From Candidatus Sericytochromatia bacterium (lineage in GTDB: Bacteria; Cyanobacteriota; Sericytochromatia; UBA7694): 64,000 bases of DNA. The notes under the pieces were generated by a model, which was not told where the DNA came from, ran no database searches, and worked only from the letters and a program-made list of their open reading frames with translations. Positions 40,277 through 50,445 of this stretch are shown here, in pieces. Location: assembly GCA_018780035.1 (NCBI GenBank), contig JADMKE010000007.1, positions 1-64,000 on the forward strand, written 5' to 3'. The translations under genes were made by a program, and so were the position numbers. The first letter of the stretch is position 1. Each line of letters opens with the position of its first letter.

Positions 40277-40642
40277 ATGAGTATTGAAACACGTCGTGCT
40301 GAGCGCAAGCGCCGGCACGTTCGTTCCCGTAAAAACCTCAGCGGTACCGCTGAACGTCCCCGTCTGGCCGTATTCCGCAGCCATCAGCATATTTACGCTC
40401 AGATTATCAACGATGAGCAAGGCCATACCCTGGCTGCAGCTTCTTCCGTTGAGCCCGAAGTCAAAAAAGAAGCTGAATACTTTGGCAATATTGATGGTGC
40501 CAAAGTCATCGGTGCCCGGATTGCTAAAAAAGCCTTGGAACAGGGAATCACCCAGGTGGTTTTTGACCGCGGTGGCAATAAGTACCATGGCCGTGTTGCG
40601 GCTCTGGCTGATGCTGCCCGTGAAAACGGTCTGAGTTTCTAA
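40277..40642 (+). CDS. rplR: 50S ribosomal protein L18
   Basis: [31 protein letters not shown]. Confidence 0.98.
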   Translation: MSIETRRAERKRRHVRSRKNLSGTAERPRLAVFRSHQHIYAQIINDEQGHTLAAASSVEPEVKKEAEYFGNIDGAKVIGARIAKKALEQGITQVVFDRGGNKYHGRVAALADAARENGLSF

Positions 40643-40664
40643 GGAATTGAGAGGAAATTAGAAC

Positions 40665-41180
40665 GTGGTCAAAAAACAAAACGAAACCGATTCCCAGTGG
40701 ACTGAAAAAGTCGTCCAGGTCCGCCGTGTGACCAAAGTAGTCAAAGGCGGAAAACGCCTTAGTTTCCGAGTTATCACCATTGTGGGTGATGGCGAAGGCA
40801 AAGTTGGTGTAGGTGTTGGCAAATCTGCAGACGTCGTAGGTGCCATTCAAAAAGGCATGTCCGACGCCCGTAAAAATCTGATTGATGTGCCCATCGTCGA
40901 AACAACGATCCCTCATCCGGTAACATCTCGCTTTGGCTCTGCCAGCGTGCTGGTTAAACCGGCCCGTCAAGGTACCGGTGTTATTGCCGGTGGTGCGGTG
41001 CGCATTGTACTTGAAGCTGCAGGCATCAAAAATGCCACAGCCAAGTGCTTGGGTTCCAAATCCCCCTTGAACAATGCCCGTGCTGCGGTTCAGGCTCTGC
41101 AAGAACTCCGCACCATTGAGCAGATTTCCGAATCCCGTGGCTTGAGTGCAAAAGAAGTACTCCGCGGCCGCCCAGTCTGA
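40665..41180 (+). CDS. rpsE: 30S ribosomal protein S5
   Basis: [40 protein letters not shown] start. Confidence 0.98.
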   Translation: MVKKQNETDSQWTEKVVQVRRVTKVVKGGKRLSFRVITIVGDGEGKVGVGVGKSADVVGAIQKGMSDARKNLIDVPIVETTIPHPVTSRFGSASVLVKPARQGTGVIAGGAVRIVLEAAGIKNATAKCLGSKSPLNNARAAVQALQELRTIEQISESRGLSAKEVLRGRPV

Positions 41181-41198
41181 TAAAAAGGAATTTTTGAC

Positions 41199-41642
41199 AT
41201 GAAACTGCAGGATTTATCTCGCAATACAAAACGCGCCAAACGCAAACGCGTTGGCCGTGGTATGGGTTCGGGTATGGGTAAAACCGCTACCCGTGGCCAC
41301 CGTGGTCAAGGCCAGCGCTCAGGCCCCGAGAAAAAAGCCGGTTTTGAAGGCGGCCAGATGCCCCTTTATCGCCGTCTGCCCAAGAAAAAACACTTTGTGA
41401 TCCCCTACCGTTCAAACTGGGCGATCATCAATGTGGGTGCCCTCAACAGGCTCTTTGAAGCCGGTTCAACCGTTGACTTCGCAGCTCTGGCCGCGAAAAG
41501 CGTGATTGATCACCGTGCTGACGGTGTCCGCATCTTGGGTCACGGTGAACTGACCGTTGCCTTGAATATTACAGCCAGCTACGTCACTCCTTCTGCCAAG
41601 GAAAAGATCGAAGCTGCAGGTGGTTCCATTCAGCTCGTATGA
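41199..41642 (+). CDS. rplO: 50S ribosomal protein L15
   Basis: KRKRVGRGMGSGMGKTATRGHRGQGQRSG. Confidence 0.98.
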   Translation: MKLQDLSRNTKRAKRKRVGRGMGSGMGKTATRGHRGQGQRSGPEKKAGFEGGQMPLYRRLPKKKHFVIPYRSNWAIINVGALNRLFEAGSTVDFAALAAKSVIDHRADGVRILGHGELTVALNITASYVTPSAKEKIEAAGGSIQLV

Positions 41643-42946
41643 AACGAGAACAAGCTTTACGCCCGGAAGTCCTCATGGAAATGTGGCAGGCTTCCGGGCT
41701 TAAATTTAAGATCTTTTTTACCCTGGGGATGATTTTCCTGGTAAGGTTTGGCGTTCAGATTCCCGTCAGCGGGCTGGACGCCAATATTATTGCCAATCTC
41801 TTCCGCCAGGGTAGTTTGCTTCAATTTGTGGACCTCTTCGCAGGGGGCGCCTTGGCCAAGTTTTCAGTTCTGGCCATGGGCATTTTGCCGTATATCAACG
41901 CCTCGATTATTATGCAGTTGATGGGTACGGTCATACCCAAGCTAGAGGAATTACAAAAGGAAGGCGGAGAGGCCGGGCGAAGGCAGATCGCTCAGTTTAC
42001 CCGCGTCCTGACGATTATTCTCGGTTCCGTTCAAGCCGTGGGGATGTCGGTCTGGCTCTGGCGCAGTGGTGCCGTTCCCAGCCATCCCGCCACCGGCAGT
42101 ATGCCGCTTTTGTTCATTATCAATACCACGGTCTTGCTGGTTGCAGGCACGGTTTTGGTGATGTGGATCGGCGAAATGATGACCGAATATGGCATTGGCA
42201 ATGGTGCCTCGCTCTTGATTTTTATCGGGATCGTTGCAGCCATTCCCCAATACATCCAAAACACGGTTGAATTGGTCAATCAGGGAGCCTCAAACTGGTT
42301 TTCTGTGGGAATACTGGTGGCCTCTTATCTGGCACTGCTGGTCCTGATTGTCTACGCCTCTGAAGGGGCCCGCAAAATCCCTGTGCAGTCGGCGAAAAAA
42401 CAGGTAGGCAACCGCATGTACGGTGGCCGTGGTACCTATTTGCCATTCCGCATTACCCAGGGTGGCGTTATGCCGGTCATTTTCGCCTCGTCGGTGCTGC
42501 TCTTTCCAGCCACGATTCAACAATTTGCACCCAATGCAAAAGTCTTGAAAACCATTACGGATTTTCTCACGCAACAGCCAGGGTATGGCATTTTCTTTAC
42601 CTCGCTGATCTTTTTCTTCGCCTTTTTCTACGCTTCGCTGGTGCTCAATCCCCAGGAAATTGCCAATAACCTCAAGCGCTACGGCAGCTATATTCCGGGC
42701 TACCGTCCGGGCCGCCCAACCGCTGAGTATCTCGACATGGTTCTGAAACGGATCACGTTTTGTGGCGCAATCTTCTTGGCTTTGATCGTGGTTTTCCCCA
42801 TGCTCATGGTTGAAATTACCGGTGTCACCACACTGCAACGGGTGGGCAGTACCGCGATTCTGATCATGGTGGGCGTTGCCATTGACCTCTTTAATCAATT
42901 GCAAACCCATCTCTTAGCAAGACAGTATGAAGGATTTACCACATGA
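41639..42946 (+). CDS. secY: Protein translocase subunit SecY
   Basis: Ten hydrophobic segments; GILPYINASIIMQLM; NPQEIANNLKRYGSYIPGYRPG. Confidence 0.98.
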   Translation: MKREQALRPEVLMEMWQASGLKFKIFFTLGMIFLVRFGVQIPVSGLDANIIANLFRQGSLLQFVDLFAGGALAKFSVLAMGILPYINASIIMQLMGTVIPKLEELQKEGGEAGRRQIAQFTRVLTIILGSVQAVGMSVWLWRSGAVPSHPATGSMPLLFIINTTVLLVAGTVLVMWIGEMMTEYGIGNGASLLIFIGIVAAIPQYIQNTVELVNQGASNWFSVGILVASYLALLVLIVYASEGARKIPVQSAKKQVGNRMYGGRGTYLPFRITQGGVMPVIFASSVLLFPATIQQFAPNAKVLKTITDFLTQQPGYGIFFTSLIFFFAFFYASLVLNPQEIANNLKRYGSYIPGYRPGRPTAEYLDMVLKRITFCGAIFLALIVVFPMLMVEITGVTTLQRVGSTAILIMVGVAIDLFNQLQTHLLARQYEGFTT

Positions 42947-43593
42947 GTAACGGTATTCATCTGATTTTCCTCGGGGCTCCCGGTGCCGGCAAAGGCACCC
43001 AGGCCCACGTTATTGCAGAACAGTATCAGGCAGCCCACGTCTCAACTGGGGATATTTTACGCCAAGCGGCCCGTGAAGGCACTGAAATGGGGCTCAAAGC
43101 CAAGACCTTTATGGACTCGGGACATTTGGTTCCCGATGAAGTGATTATTGGTTTGATTCGCGAGCGTTTGACCCATGCGGATTTCCCCAAAAACTGGATC
43201 ATGGACGGGTTTCCCCGTACTTTGGCCCAGGCTCAGGCTCTGGATCAATTGCTCGCAGAAATTGGCCAGGATCTGACTGCGGTGCTGAATATTGACGTGC
43301 CACTCGATCTGCTGATGGATCGCCTGACTTTGCGCAGAACCTGCCGCAAAACGGGCAAGATCTTCAATTTGAAGTTCAATCCACCTGAAGATCCGAGTCT
43401 CTACGATCTCTACCAACGGGACGACGATACACCCGAAGCGGTTGAAAAACGCCTCAAGGTCTATCAAGAGCAAACCCAACCGCTGATTGCCTATTATGAT
43501 AAAACCGGCAAACTGGCAGATATCCAGGGCGATCTCGAAGTCACCCAGGTGACGGAAGCCATTCAGGAAGTCGTCAATCAGCGCAATCGCTGA
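42943..43593 (+). CDS. adk: Adenylate kinase
   Basis: LGAPGAGKGTQAHVIAEQY; WIMDGFPRTLAQA. Confidence 0.97.
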   Translation: MSNGIHLIFLGAPGAGKGTQAHVIAEQYQAAHVSTGDILRQAAREGTEMGLKAKTFMDSGHLVPDEVIIGLIRERLTHADFPKNWIMDGFPRTLAQAQALDQLLAEIGQDLTAVLNIDVPLDLLMDRLTLRRTCRKTGKIFNLKFNPPEDPSLYDLYQRDDDTPEAVEKRLKVYQEQTQPLIAYYDKTGKLADIQGDLEVTQVTEAIQEVVNQRNR

Positions 43594-43609
43594 AAACACG
43601 TCATCGTTT

Positions 43610-43639
43610 AAGCCCTCCTAATGTAAGGAGGGCTTTTTT
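43610..43639 (+). terminator. Intrinsic terminator closing the ribosomal protein superoperon
   Basis: AAGCCCTCCT-AATGTA-AGGAGGGCTT followed by TTTT. Confidence 0.9.
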
Positions 43640-43717
43640 CTTTGTCCAAGGTCATTGTTTGGCGGCATTTCAACTGCTAAACTCAATCTCATCAACTGTC
43701 AAAGGAAGCCCCAAGCC

Positions 43718-44329
43718 ATGAAAAAATCCACCTTGAAAAAAGCCGTTTTATTTGGCTTACCCACCCTGTTAACAACAGCATTGCTCAGCGCAAAACCGGT
43801 CGAGGCCTCTTCGATGCCCAAAGCTGACGCCAACCGCTCATCTTTTGCCTTTGGCATTGGTCCCAGTGCCGCCCTCGATCTGGAGCTGTTTCCCAGAACC
43901 ACGCTGGGCGTTTCAGCAGGCCTGCCCTTTCTGGTCAATGGCTGGACCGACCTCAGCAGCCGCTACGATGTGCGCCTGATGACAAATCTCTTTCACGAGC
44001 ACCACTATTACCACGACGGAGGATTTTCCCTAAGTTTGATCCTGGGGGTCTGGGGCGATGCCAATTTTCGCGATCTGACTGTTTCGCGTTGGTTGGGGAT
44101 TGAAATTGGGGTGGCCATGGCCTACCGTTTTAATGAACATCTGACCGCCCGTTTAAATCTGGTTCCGGGATATAACTTTTTTAACGGCAATCTCAACCAA
44201 TTGGTCTTCCAAAACTTTTTTCCACCAGCCGCAGGAGCTGAGGTCGCTTGGCATATCAGCCCCAATTTAGAGGCCACACTTGGTTATAACGGCCAAGGAG
44301 ATATTCTCGGCTTCCGTTTCCGGATCTAA
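43718..44329 (+). CDS. Exported hypothetical protein, beta-barrel-like
   Basis: Signal peptide; alternating hydrophobic strands (FAFGIGPSAALDLELFP...LEATLGYNGQGDILGFRFRI). Confidence 0.6.
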   Translation: MKKSTLKKAVLFGLPTLLTTALLSAKPVEASSMPKADANRSSFAFGIGPSAALDLELFPRTTLGVSAGLPFLVNGWTDLSSRYDVRLMTNLFHEHHYYHDGGFSLSLILGVWGDANFRDLTVSRWLGIEIGVAMAYRFNEHLTARLNLVPGYNFFNGNLNQLVFQNFFPPAAGAEVAWHISPNLEATLGYNGQGDILGFRFRI

Positions 44330-44523
44330 GCGAAATCAAATCTTTACAGTCTGTTTACCTTGGCATTACCTTTTAGCGCTAAATGCTCACCCAGGGCCAA
44401 CAATTTTGGGGCGATAAACCGTAAAAATTTAGCCTGAATTGGGATCAGGACGCCCAGCACAGCTTGTAAAGCTATTTTTAAGTGCTATAATTAAAATACT
44501 CTTTTTATATGGGTAAGTAACAC

Positions 44524-45669
44524 GTGAAAAACAAAATTGCAAATTCGGTTCTGAGTACTGTACTGGCAACAGTGACTGTTTCTCTGCTGGCTGCCTGTGG
44601 AACCCCACAGACGGTTTCGACCGCCAGCACCGTCAATACCTCTTCTCTGCAGACCGCCGCAACAGCAACTCTGGCTCCAATTGAAGTTCAGAGTATTCCT
44701 GGCTATGCGATCAAACCCTCTTTGGGTAGCGCCAGCGTCACCGGGCAATTAAAAATTCCCGCCAATCTGATTCTCTCTGATACAGATCTGAGTTCGATCA
44801 CCGCTCCGCCCCAAGGCATTACTGCACCGCCCCAAGGCATTACCGCTCCCCCGCAAGGGATCACGGCACCGCCCCAGGGTATTACCGCTCCGCCCCTTGG
44901 CCTGCTTCCTGCCCAGTCGATTTTCGGTATTCGTTCCGTCAAATCATCGGGTCTCGCTGCCGGATTCTGGGCTGAGTTTTTCCGCGATAATTTTAAGCTG
45001 GTCGTACCCGAACTCGGACAACAGGCCTTCGTAAACAGCACGGTTCTTCAGTACATCAACGGTCAACCTTATTTTGTGGCCAGCTATGTGCTGCCCAAAG
45101 TCAGCCCCAATCAAACCTATACAGTAGAAGCCAAACATCCGCTCATGAGCTTGCGCTCAACCCTGAGCACGGGTGAAGCGGGCCAAACTGCAGCGTCTGA
45201 TTTGGACTTGGGTTCAACTGCCGTCGATCTGGTCAAAAAAGCCGCTCAGACCCGCAATAAAAAGGTCAATTTGGCTTACCTCAACCAGAGTATGAAAGAA
45301 CTGGAAAATATTTCCAGTGCCCTGCAAAAGCGCTACAAAGGCAGTATCAGCGAAGCTGAATTGCAAAAAGTGGTCAATAGCTATGTAGACAGCATCCCCG
45401 CTTACTCTGAGCCCACTTCGATTCGCGTCGAAGGCGAGCGCCAGCTGAAAGTGAAAAAGGGAGCCACCTTACAGCTTTCCGCCACCACCTTATTCGCCAA
45501 TCAGCAAAAGACCCAAGCTGTTCACTGGCGCACCCAACAGGGAGACGTGGTAAACGTCCTGGCTGATGGAACCATTCTCGGTGTTAAATCCGGTTCTTCT
45601 GTTTTGGAAGCCATCTCTGTTGACAATCCGGCCCTGAAAGATCAGATTCGGATTGACGTCATCAATTAA
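44524..45669 (+). CDS. Lipoprotein with ITAPPQG heptapeptide repeats and C-terminal Big2-like domain
   Basis: Lipobox SLLAAC; five ITAPPxG repeats; VKKGATLQLSATTLFANQQ...VHWRTQQGDVVNVLADGTILGVKSGSSVLEA. Confidence 0.75.
   Translation: MKNKIANSVLSTVLATVTVSLLAACGTPQTVSTASTVNTSSLQTAATATLAPIEVQSIPGYAIKPSLGSASVTGQLKIPANLILSDTDLSSITAPPQGITAPPQGITAPPQGITAPPQGITAPPLGLLPAQSIFGIRSVKSSGLAAGFWAEFFRDNFKLVVPELGQQAFVNSTVLQYINGQPYFVASYVLPKVSPNQTYTVEAKHPLMSLRSTLSTGEAGQTAASDLDLGSTAVDLVKKAAQTRNKKVNLAYLNQSMKELENISSALQKRYKGSISEAELQKVVNSYVDSIPAYSEPTSIRVEGERQLKVKKGATLQLSATTLFANQQKTQAVHWRTQQGDVVNVLADGTILGVKSGSSVLEAISVDNPALKDQIRIDVIN
44797..44901 (+). repeat. 21-bp tandem repeat x5
   Basis: ATCACCGCTCCGCCCCAAGGC-type units encoding ITAPPQG. 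Confidence 0.95.
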
Positions 45670-45681
45670 ATTTCTCGTTCT

Positions 45682-46983
45682 GTGAAATTTGAGTTTAAAA
45701 GATTAAGGCGAGCCCCTGTGCTCGCCTTGAGCTTTTTGTCTTTTTCTTGTAATCCCCCCAACAGCCCCCCGATCGAACCTCCCGTGGTTAAATTGGGGGT
45801 TGCGGTGCCTTTGACGGGTTCCTTGGCAGCCAGGGGCCCCTCTCGGCGCAAAGCGGCTGAATTGGCAGCAGAACACCTCAATCAAGTCGGGGGTGTCGAT
45901 AGCAAACAAATCAAACTCTTCCATGTCGACTCCGCCACCAGCGGGCCAATTGCCGCTCAGCGGGTACGCGAGATGTTTGTTCAAAACCCGGATATCCAGG
46001 CCTTAATTGGCCCATCTGGCAGCCAAGAGAGCCGCGATGTGCTGACCGTGATGAAAGAAAAACAAAAACCGATGATCTCCCCAGCTTCAACCTCTGCTCT
46101 GTTTTCAAGCATTGATGATGGCGGTTATTTCTTTCGCACAGTGCCCTCAGACGCTTTTCAGGGCCAAATCCTGGCCGCCAAAATCCGCGAATTTGGCTTT
46201 AAAAAAGTCGCCACCCTCTATGTCGACAATACCTATGGTCAATCCCTAAATGACGTGCTCAAAGCTGATTTAGACAAACACCAGGTTCAGGTTCTGGCCC
46301 AGATCAAATACCCCGAAGCAGTCAAACCCGATTATGATGCTGAGATCAAACAATTATTGAACCAATCCGTAGATGCCGTCTGCTTTATTGGCTATCCTGG
46401 TGAGGCCCCCGGCATCTTTAATGCCTGGCTCAAAAGCGGCTTGGTACCTCAGCTCAAGTGGTTTTTTTCCGATGGTCTCAAAGCCGCTGAAATTGTACAA
46501 GGGGTCAGCAGCCCCGAAAAGCTCGACACCTCACTGGGAGCCATTCCCGCCTCTTCCTCACAAATGGCTGACGCTCAATTTTTTCAAGAGGCCTATATCC
46601 AACGCTATGGCGATTTTCCGGTCTCTTATGCCGCCAATACCTATGACGCCTTGATTTTATCCGCCCTGGCCCTGCAGCGCACCCGTTTTTCCCAGACCCA
46701 AGACCTGCGCCAAGCCATTCGCGAGGTGGCCAGTCCACCTGGCACCCAAATCCGCCCGGGCAAAGAAGGGCTCAAACAGGCCCTACAACTCTTGGCCAAA
46801 GGCGAAGATATCGACTACCAGGGTGTCTCTGGCGATCTGAATATGGACGAAGTCGGTGATGTGCGCAATGATTATGAGATCTGGACGCTCAAAAACGGCT
46901 TTATTTTAAGGGTCGAAACCTTCTCCATTGCCGGTCTCGATGACAAAAAAGCGGGGGCTCTGTCAGAGCCCCCCAAAGCCTAG
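45682..46983 (+). CDS. Periplasmic-binding lipoprotein, branched-chain amino acid (LivK)-like
   Basis: VKLGVAVPLTGSLAARGPSRRKAAELAAEHLNQVGG...PLIGPSGSQ-type pattern; lipobox-like LSFSC. Confidence 0.85.
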   Translation: MKFEFKRLRRAPVLALSFLSFSCNPPNSPPIEPPVVKLGVAVPLTGSLAARGPSRRKAAELAAEHLNQVGGVDSKQIKLFHVDSATSGPIAAQRVREMFVQNPDIQALIGPSGSQESRDVLTVMKEKQKPMISPASTSALFSSIDDGGYFFRTVPSDAFQGQILAAKIREFGFKKVATLYVDNTYGQSLNDVLKADLDKHQVQVLAQIKYPEAVKPDYDAEIKQLLNQSVDAVCFIGYPGEAPGIFNAWLKSGLVPQLKWFFSDGLKAAEIVQGVSSPEKLDTSLGAIPASSSQMADAQFFQEAYIQRYGDFPVSYAANTYDALILSALALQRTRFSQTQDLRQAIREVASPPGTQIRPGKEGLKQALQLLAKGEDIDYQGVSGDLNMDEVGDVRNDYEIWTLKNGFILRVETFSIAGLDDKKAGALSEPPKA

Positions 46984-46995
46984 CTTAGACTCAGC

Positions 46996-47034
46996 GGTCT
47001 TATTTGACGGCTTTATGTGACGGTCTTATGTGAC
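46996..47034. repeat. 13-bp tandem triplication at the 3' end of the GGDEF gene
   Basis: GGTCTTATTTGAC GGCTTTATGTGAC GGTCTTATGTGAC. Confidence 0.85.
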
Positions 47035-49740
47035 TGAGGTCATTTGACCGGGATGGTATTTGGAAATCCCTTGGCTGTCCCAATGAATATGAATACAATT
47101 GCGTCCTGAGCCCTTACATTTATACAGGGCATCATCCGCCCGGCGCACCAGGTCTTCGGATTTGAGATCGCGGGGGGTGTATTGCGCCACGCCAATACTG
47201 GTGGTGATCTGACGAATCGGATTGCCTTCGAGATCATAGAGCTGCATCGACTCCACCACTTTGCGAATTTTCTCGGCGGCAATCGCCGCTTGGTCCGCTT
47301 TGGTATCGGGCAAAATCACAACCATCTCTTCGCCACCGTAGCGCACGGGCATGTCTGTGCGGCGCACCGTTTTGGCCAGCACCTGACCAAAACTCGCCAA
47401 GACCTGATCGCCCACTTGGTGGCCATAGGTATCGTTGAAGCTCTTAAAATGGTCAATGTCCATCAGCAGAATCGAGAAAGGTTTGTCGGGGTTGCGCTGA
47501 CAGCGTTGGAATTCTTTCATCAACAATTCATCAAAATAGCGGCGGTTATACAGGCCTGTGAGCTTGTCAAAATTGGCCTGGCGGTGCAATTTGGTCACAT
47601 CTGTCAGCACCATAACGACCCCAGTGACCTCGGCCCGTTTATCGATAACCGGCGTAAGCGAGAGGTGGTAAACCCCCCACTCGGTTGTGACTTGCACTTC
47701 TTTTTGCTTGCGCCGAAAAACAGTGGTCTGCCAAATATCCTGCCATTGCTGAGACTGCATATTAAACACCCGGCCCAGCAATTGGATAATATTGGCATGG
47801 GTCAGATTGAGATCTTCTGACAGGCGCAGGGTATGCACAAAATTTTCATTGTAAAAATTGATCTCACCCAATTGGTTGCAGACCACCACCGGATTGGTCG
47901 TGCTTTGCAAAACGGTTTGGAAAAACAGGGCATCGTCCTGGGTTTGTTTACGCAATTGGCGCAGGGCCTCAATTTTTTCCTCTACCCCCGGAATCAGGTC
48001 GCGGGCAGGGCCCTCTTTGGCAAAGGTCTGGGTCAAGGCTGTCGTGGCTGCATTGTGGATATTTTCCAAAAGCTGCCCAGAGAGATCATCCATCTCTAAT
48101 TTGACGGGATAAAAGATCTCAAAGATGCCAATCAACTGGCGGTGGGGATCAAAGAAAGGCAAAAGTACAAATTGACTATCTTTGAGCTGACCGTAGCGCC
48201 GCTTAAAGTCGAGATGCGTGGTATAAGCCTCTTTAAGGGAATCGGGCAGACGCTGAAAATCCAGCGGGACGGCCCGCACCGGCACTTCTTGGGGAGACAG
48301 AGCCTGATAATAAGGCGGTAGGTGCTCATACCGGGTGGGCAGGTCCTTTTCATCCAATTCTTCGTCTGAATCGCCCTGACCGTCTTCGGTGTATTTGCCA
48401 TCGCGGCTTTTGACCTCGCGCAGAACCATTTGCTTTTTATCGCTGTTGTACTCGCGGTAACAGACCCAGGCCGCTTGACTGATATACAAAAGCGCTGTCA
48501 GGGTATGTTCAATTTTTTGATTAAAATTCTGCTTGGGGGTCTTGCGCTGATCTTCTTGAATGCCTTGAATCTGTTCGTTCAACGCCAAATTGGAGCGCAC
48601 CGAGATCATGATCGTGACCCCGGCTCCCATCATAATGCTGAAACAGAAAACGGGCACAATATCGATCAAAAGATGCGCCACGTTAAACAACAAGAAACCC
48701 ATCAAAAGCGAAAAAACAGACAGACCCGTCAAAATAGCCCATTGGTGGGAGATCGCAAATCGCGGCAAAAACAAGCCCGCACTGGCCCCGATCAAGAGCA
48801 GAACGATAATTATCACCATCGGACTGGCATGGTACAGGGGCTTTTTGTCGATCAAACTCTGGATCAGATGGGCCTGAATTTCAATCCCGTACATGGGTTT
48901 GCTGGCCTGATCGCCAAAAGGGCTTGTGGTGACATCCCCAAGCGTCGGGGAATAGACCCCAATCAAGACCACTTTGTCTTTAAAATTGATCTTGGCATTG
49001 CCTGACACGGCATCGGCAAACGAGACCATCGGGAAAAAGCCCGGTGGCCCCTGGTAATGCAGCCGAATCAGATCGCTCTCCAGGGGAAAACGGCTGTGTT
49101 TGCCCAAGAGCATTTGCCCTTCCTGAATCTGGATATCTGAAGCCTCCAGGCCAAGGTAGAGCCGGGCCAATTCCAGCCCCATGGGAAAAATCACCTGGCG
49201 GGGCACCGCTTTTTGGTTGATCGCCTGGGCTTCAATAAAATGGGTGGTGTCTCCGGGATAAGAAGAGACATTGCCCAGGGCGTAAATCAGCTCCTGCAAT
49301 TTGGGCATGGGGGCGTTGGTATTGCCATTGGAATAATCGTAGAAAAAGGGCATCACCACATTTTTACTTTTGGCCACGGCATCAAAGAGCTGTTGGTCGA
49401 CTTTGGGATCTTTATTGGGCGAGCCAAAGAGAATATTAAAGCCTACCGCTTTGGCGCCTTGCTCTGAAAGCATATTCAAAAACTTGGCATATTCTGTGCG
49501 GGCAATCGGATAACCCATTTTGGCAGTTGTGGCATCATCAAGGCCCACCAAAACGATATCTGGATGGGGCTTGGCATTGATAAACCGGGTTTTGAAATAA
49601 GAGTCTTGGATCGTGCTCTCCAGCCCCTGCATGCCGCCACCGAGATAGGCACTGATCAGCAAAAGGGCAAACAAAACCCCCATCATACTGACAAAGACCG
49701 GGGTATTTTTTAGAAAAACGCTTTTAAATTGCTGCTTCAC
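47026..49740 (-). CDS. CHASE2-PAS-GGDEF diguanylate cyclase
   Basis: N-terminal CHASE2-type region with TM segments; PAS-like middle; LTGLYNRRYFDELL and RYGGEEMVVILP. Confidence 0.9.
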   Translation of the reverse strand: MKQQFKSVFLKNTPVFVSMMGVLFALLLISAYLGGGMQGLESTIQDSYFKTRFINAKPHPDIVLVGLDDATTAKMGYPIARTEYAKFLNMLSEQGAKAVGFNILFGSPNKDPKVDQQLFDAVAKSKNVVMPFFYDYSNGNTNAPMPKLQELIYALGNVSSYPGDTTHFIEAQAINQKAVPRQVIFPMGLELARLYLGLEASDIQIQEGQMLLGKHSRFPLESDLIRLHYQGPPGFFPMVSFADAVSGNAKINFKDKVVLIGVYSPTLGDVTTSPFGDQASKPMYGIEIQAHLIQSLIDKKPLYHASPMVIIIVLLLIGASAGLFLPRFAISHQWAILTGLSVFSLLMGFLLFNVAHLLIDIVPVFCFSIMMGAGVTIMISVRSNLALNEQIQGIQEDQRKTPKQNFNQKIEHTLTALLYISQAAWVCYREYNSDKKQMVLREVKSRDGKYTEDGQGDSDEELDEKDLPTRYEHLPPYYQALSPQEVPVRAVPLDFQRLPDSLKEAYTTHLDFKRRYGQLKDSQFVLLPFFDPHRQLIGIFEIFYPVKLEMDDLSGQLLENIHNAATTALTQTFAKEGPARDLIPGVEEKIEALRQLRKQTQDDALFFQTVLQSTTNPVVVCNQLGEINFYNENFVHTLRLSEDLNLTHANIIQLLGRVFNMQSQQWQDIWQTTVFRRKQKEVQVTTEWGVYHLSLTPVIDKRAEVTGVVMVLTDVTKLHRQANFDKLTGLYNRRYFDELLMKEFQRCQRNPDKPFSILLMDIDHFKSFNDTYGHQVGDQVLASFGQVLAKTVRRTDMPVRYGGEEMVVILPDTKADQAAIAAEKIRKVVESMQLYDLEGNPIRQITTSIGVAQYTPRDLKSEDLVRRADDALYKCKGSGRNCIHIHWDSQGISKYHPGQMTSVT

Positions 49741-49903
49741 GATTGCTTACGTTGTCCCATTTTTGATCCAATGATTCACTCTCTTCGGTTCTATTAGTTT
49801 AACCCAAAACCCCGAGTATACCAAGCTCAGACCTTCAGAAGGCTTGGTCTCTCTTAAAAGAATCAGGCATAATGAATATATCATCAAACAAAGGATCTTG
49901 AAC

Positions 49904-50404
49904 GTGTTACGCAAATTTACATTTGCCCTGCTCATCAGCTTGGCTTTGCCCGCCCTGGCCTTGGCCAAACAGAGTTTTATTCCCGGTCAAAGCGTGGCCC
50001 AAGTCAATCTGGGCACCCCAGATAAAACCGGCATTCAGCAATTGAGCAAAACCCTGGGCCAAAAACCGGCAGTCAGTGGCAAAGACACAGAGTATGAAGG
50101 TCAAACCGTCTATTATTATTATTTTGGCAAAAAAGATCCCGCCAACCAGAATTACGCCCTGCAGGTCTACAGCGATGTCAAACACAAAATCTTTATCTTT
50201 GAAATCAACAGCCCCGAGTTTGCCACCCCCGAAGGCATTCATGTCGGTTCTAGCGAAGCAGAGTTGGTCAAAGCCTACGGCAATAAATTAAAAAAACTAC
50301 AGCGCGGCGCAATCTACCTCAAATACAGCTTGGGGGGCCGCAAAGGCACCGACTTTTATGTTAAAAATCAAAAAGTCAGCCAAATTTTGGTCCGCGATTA
50401 TTAA
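49904..50404 (+). CDS. Exported hypothetical protein
   Basis: GTG start, signal peptide LRKFTFALLISLALPALALA. Confidence 0.6.
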   Translation: MLRKFTFALLISLALPALALAKQSFIPGQSVAQVNLGTPDKTGIQQLSKTLGQKPAVSGKDTEYEGQTVYYYYFGKKDPANQNYALQVYSDVKHKIFIFEINSPEFATPEGIHVGSSEAELVKAYGNKLKKLQRGAIYLKYSLGGRKGTDFYVKNQKVSQILVRDY

Positions 50405-50445
50405 TACCCTCATTCATACGGGGGCTCTAAAGGGAGGATAGAATC

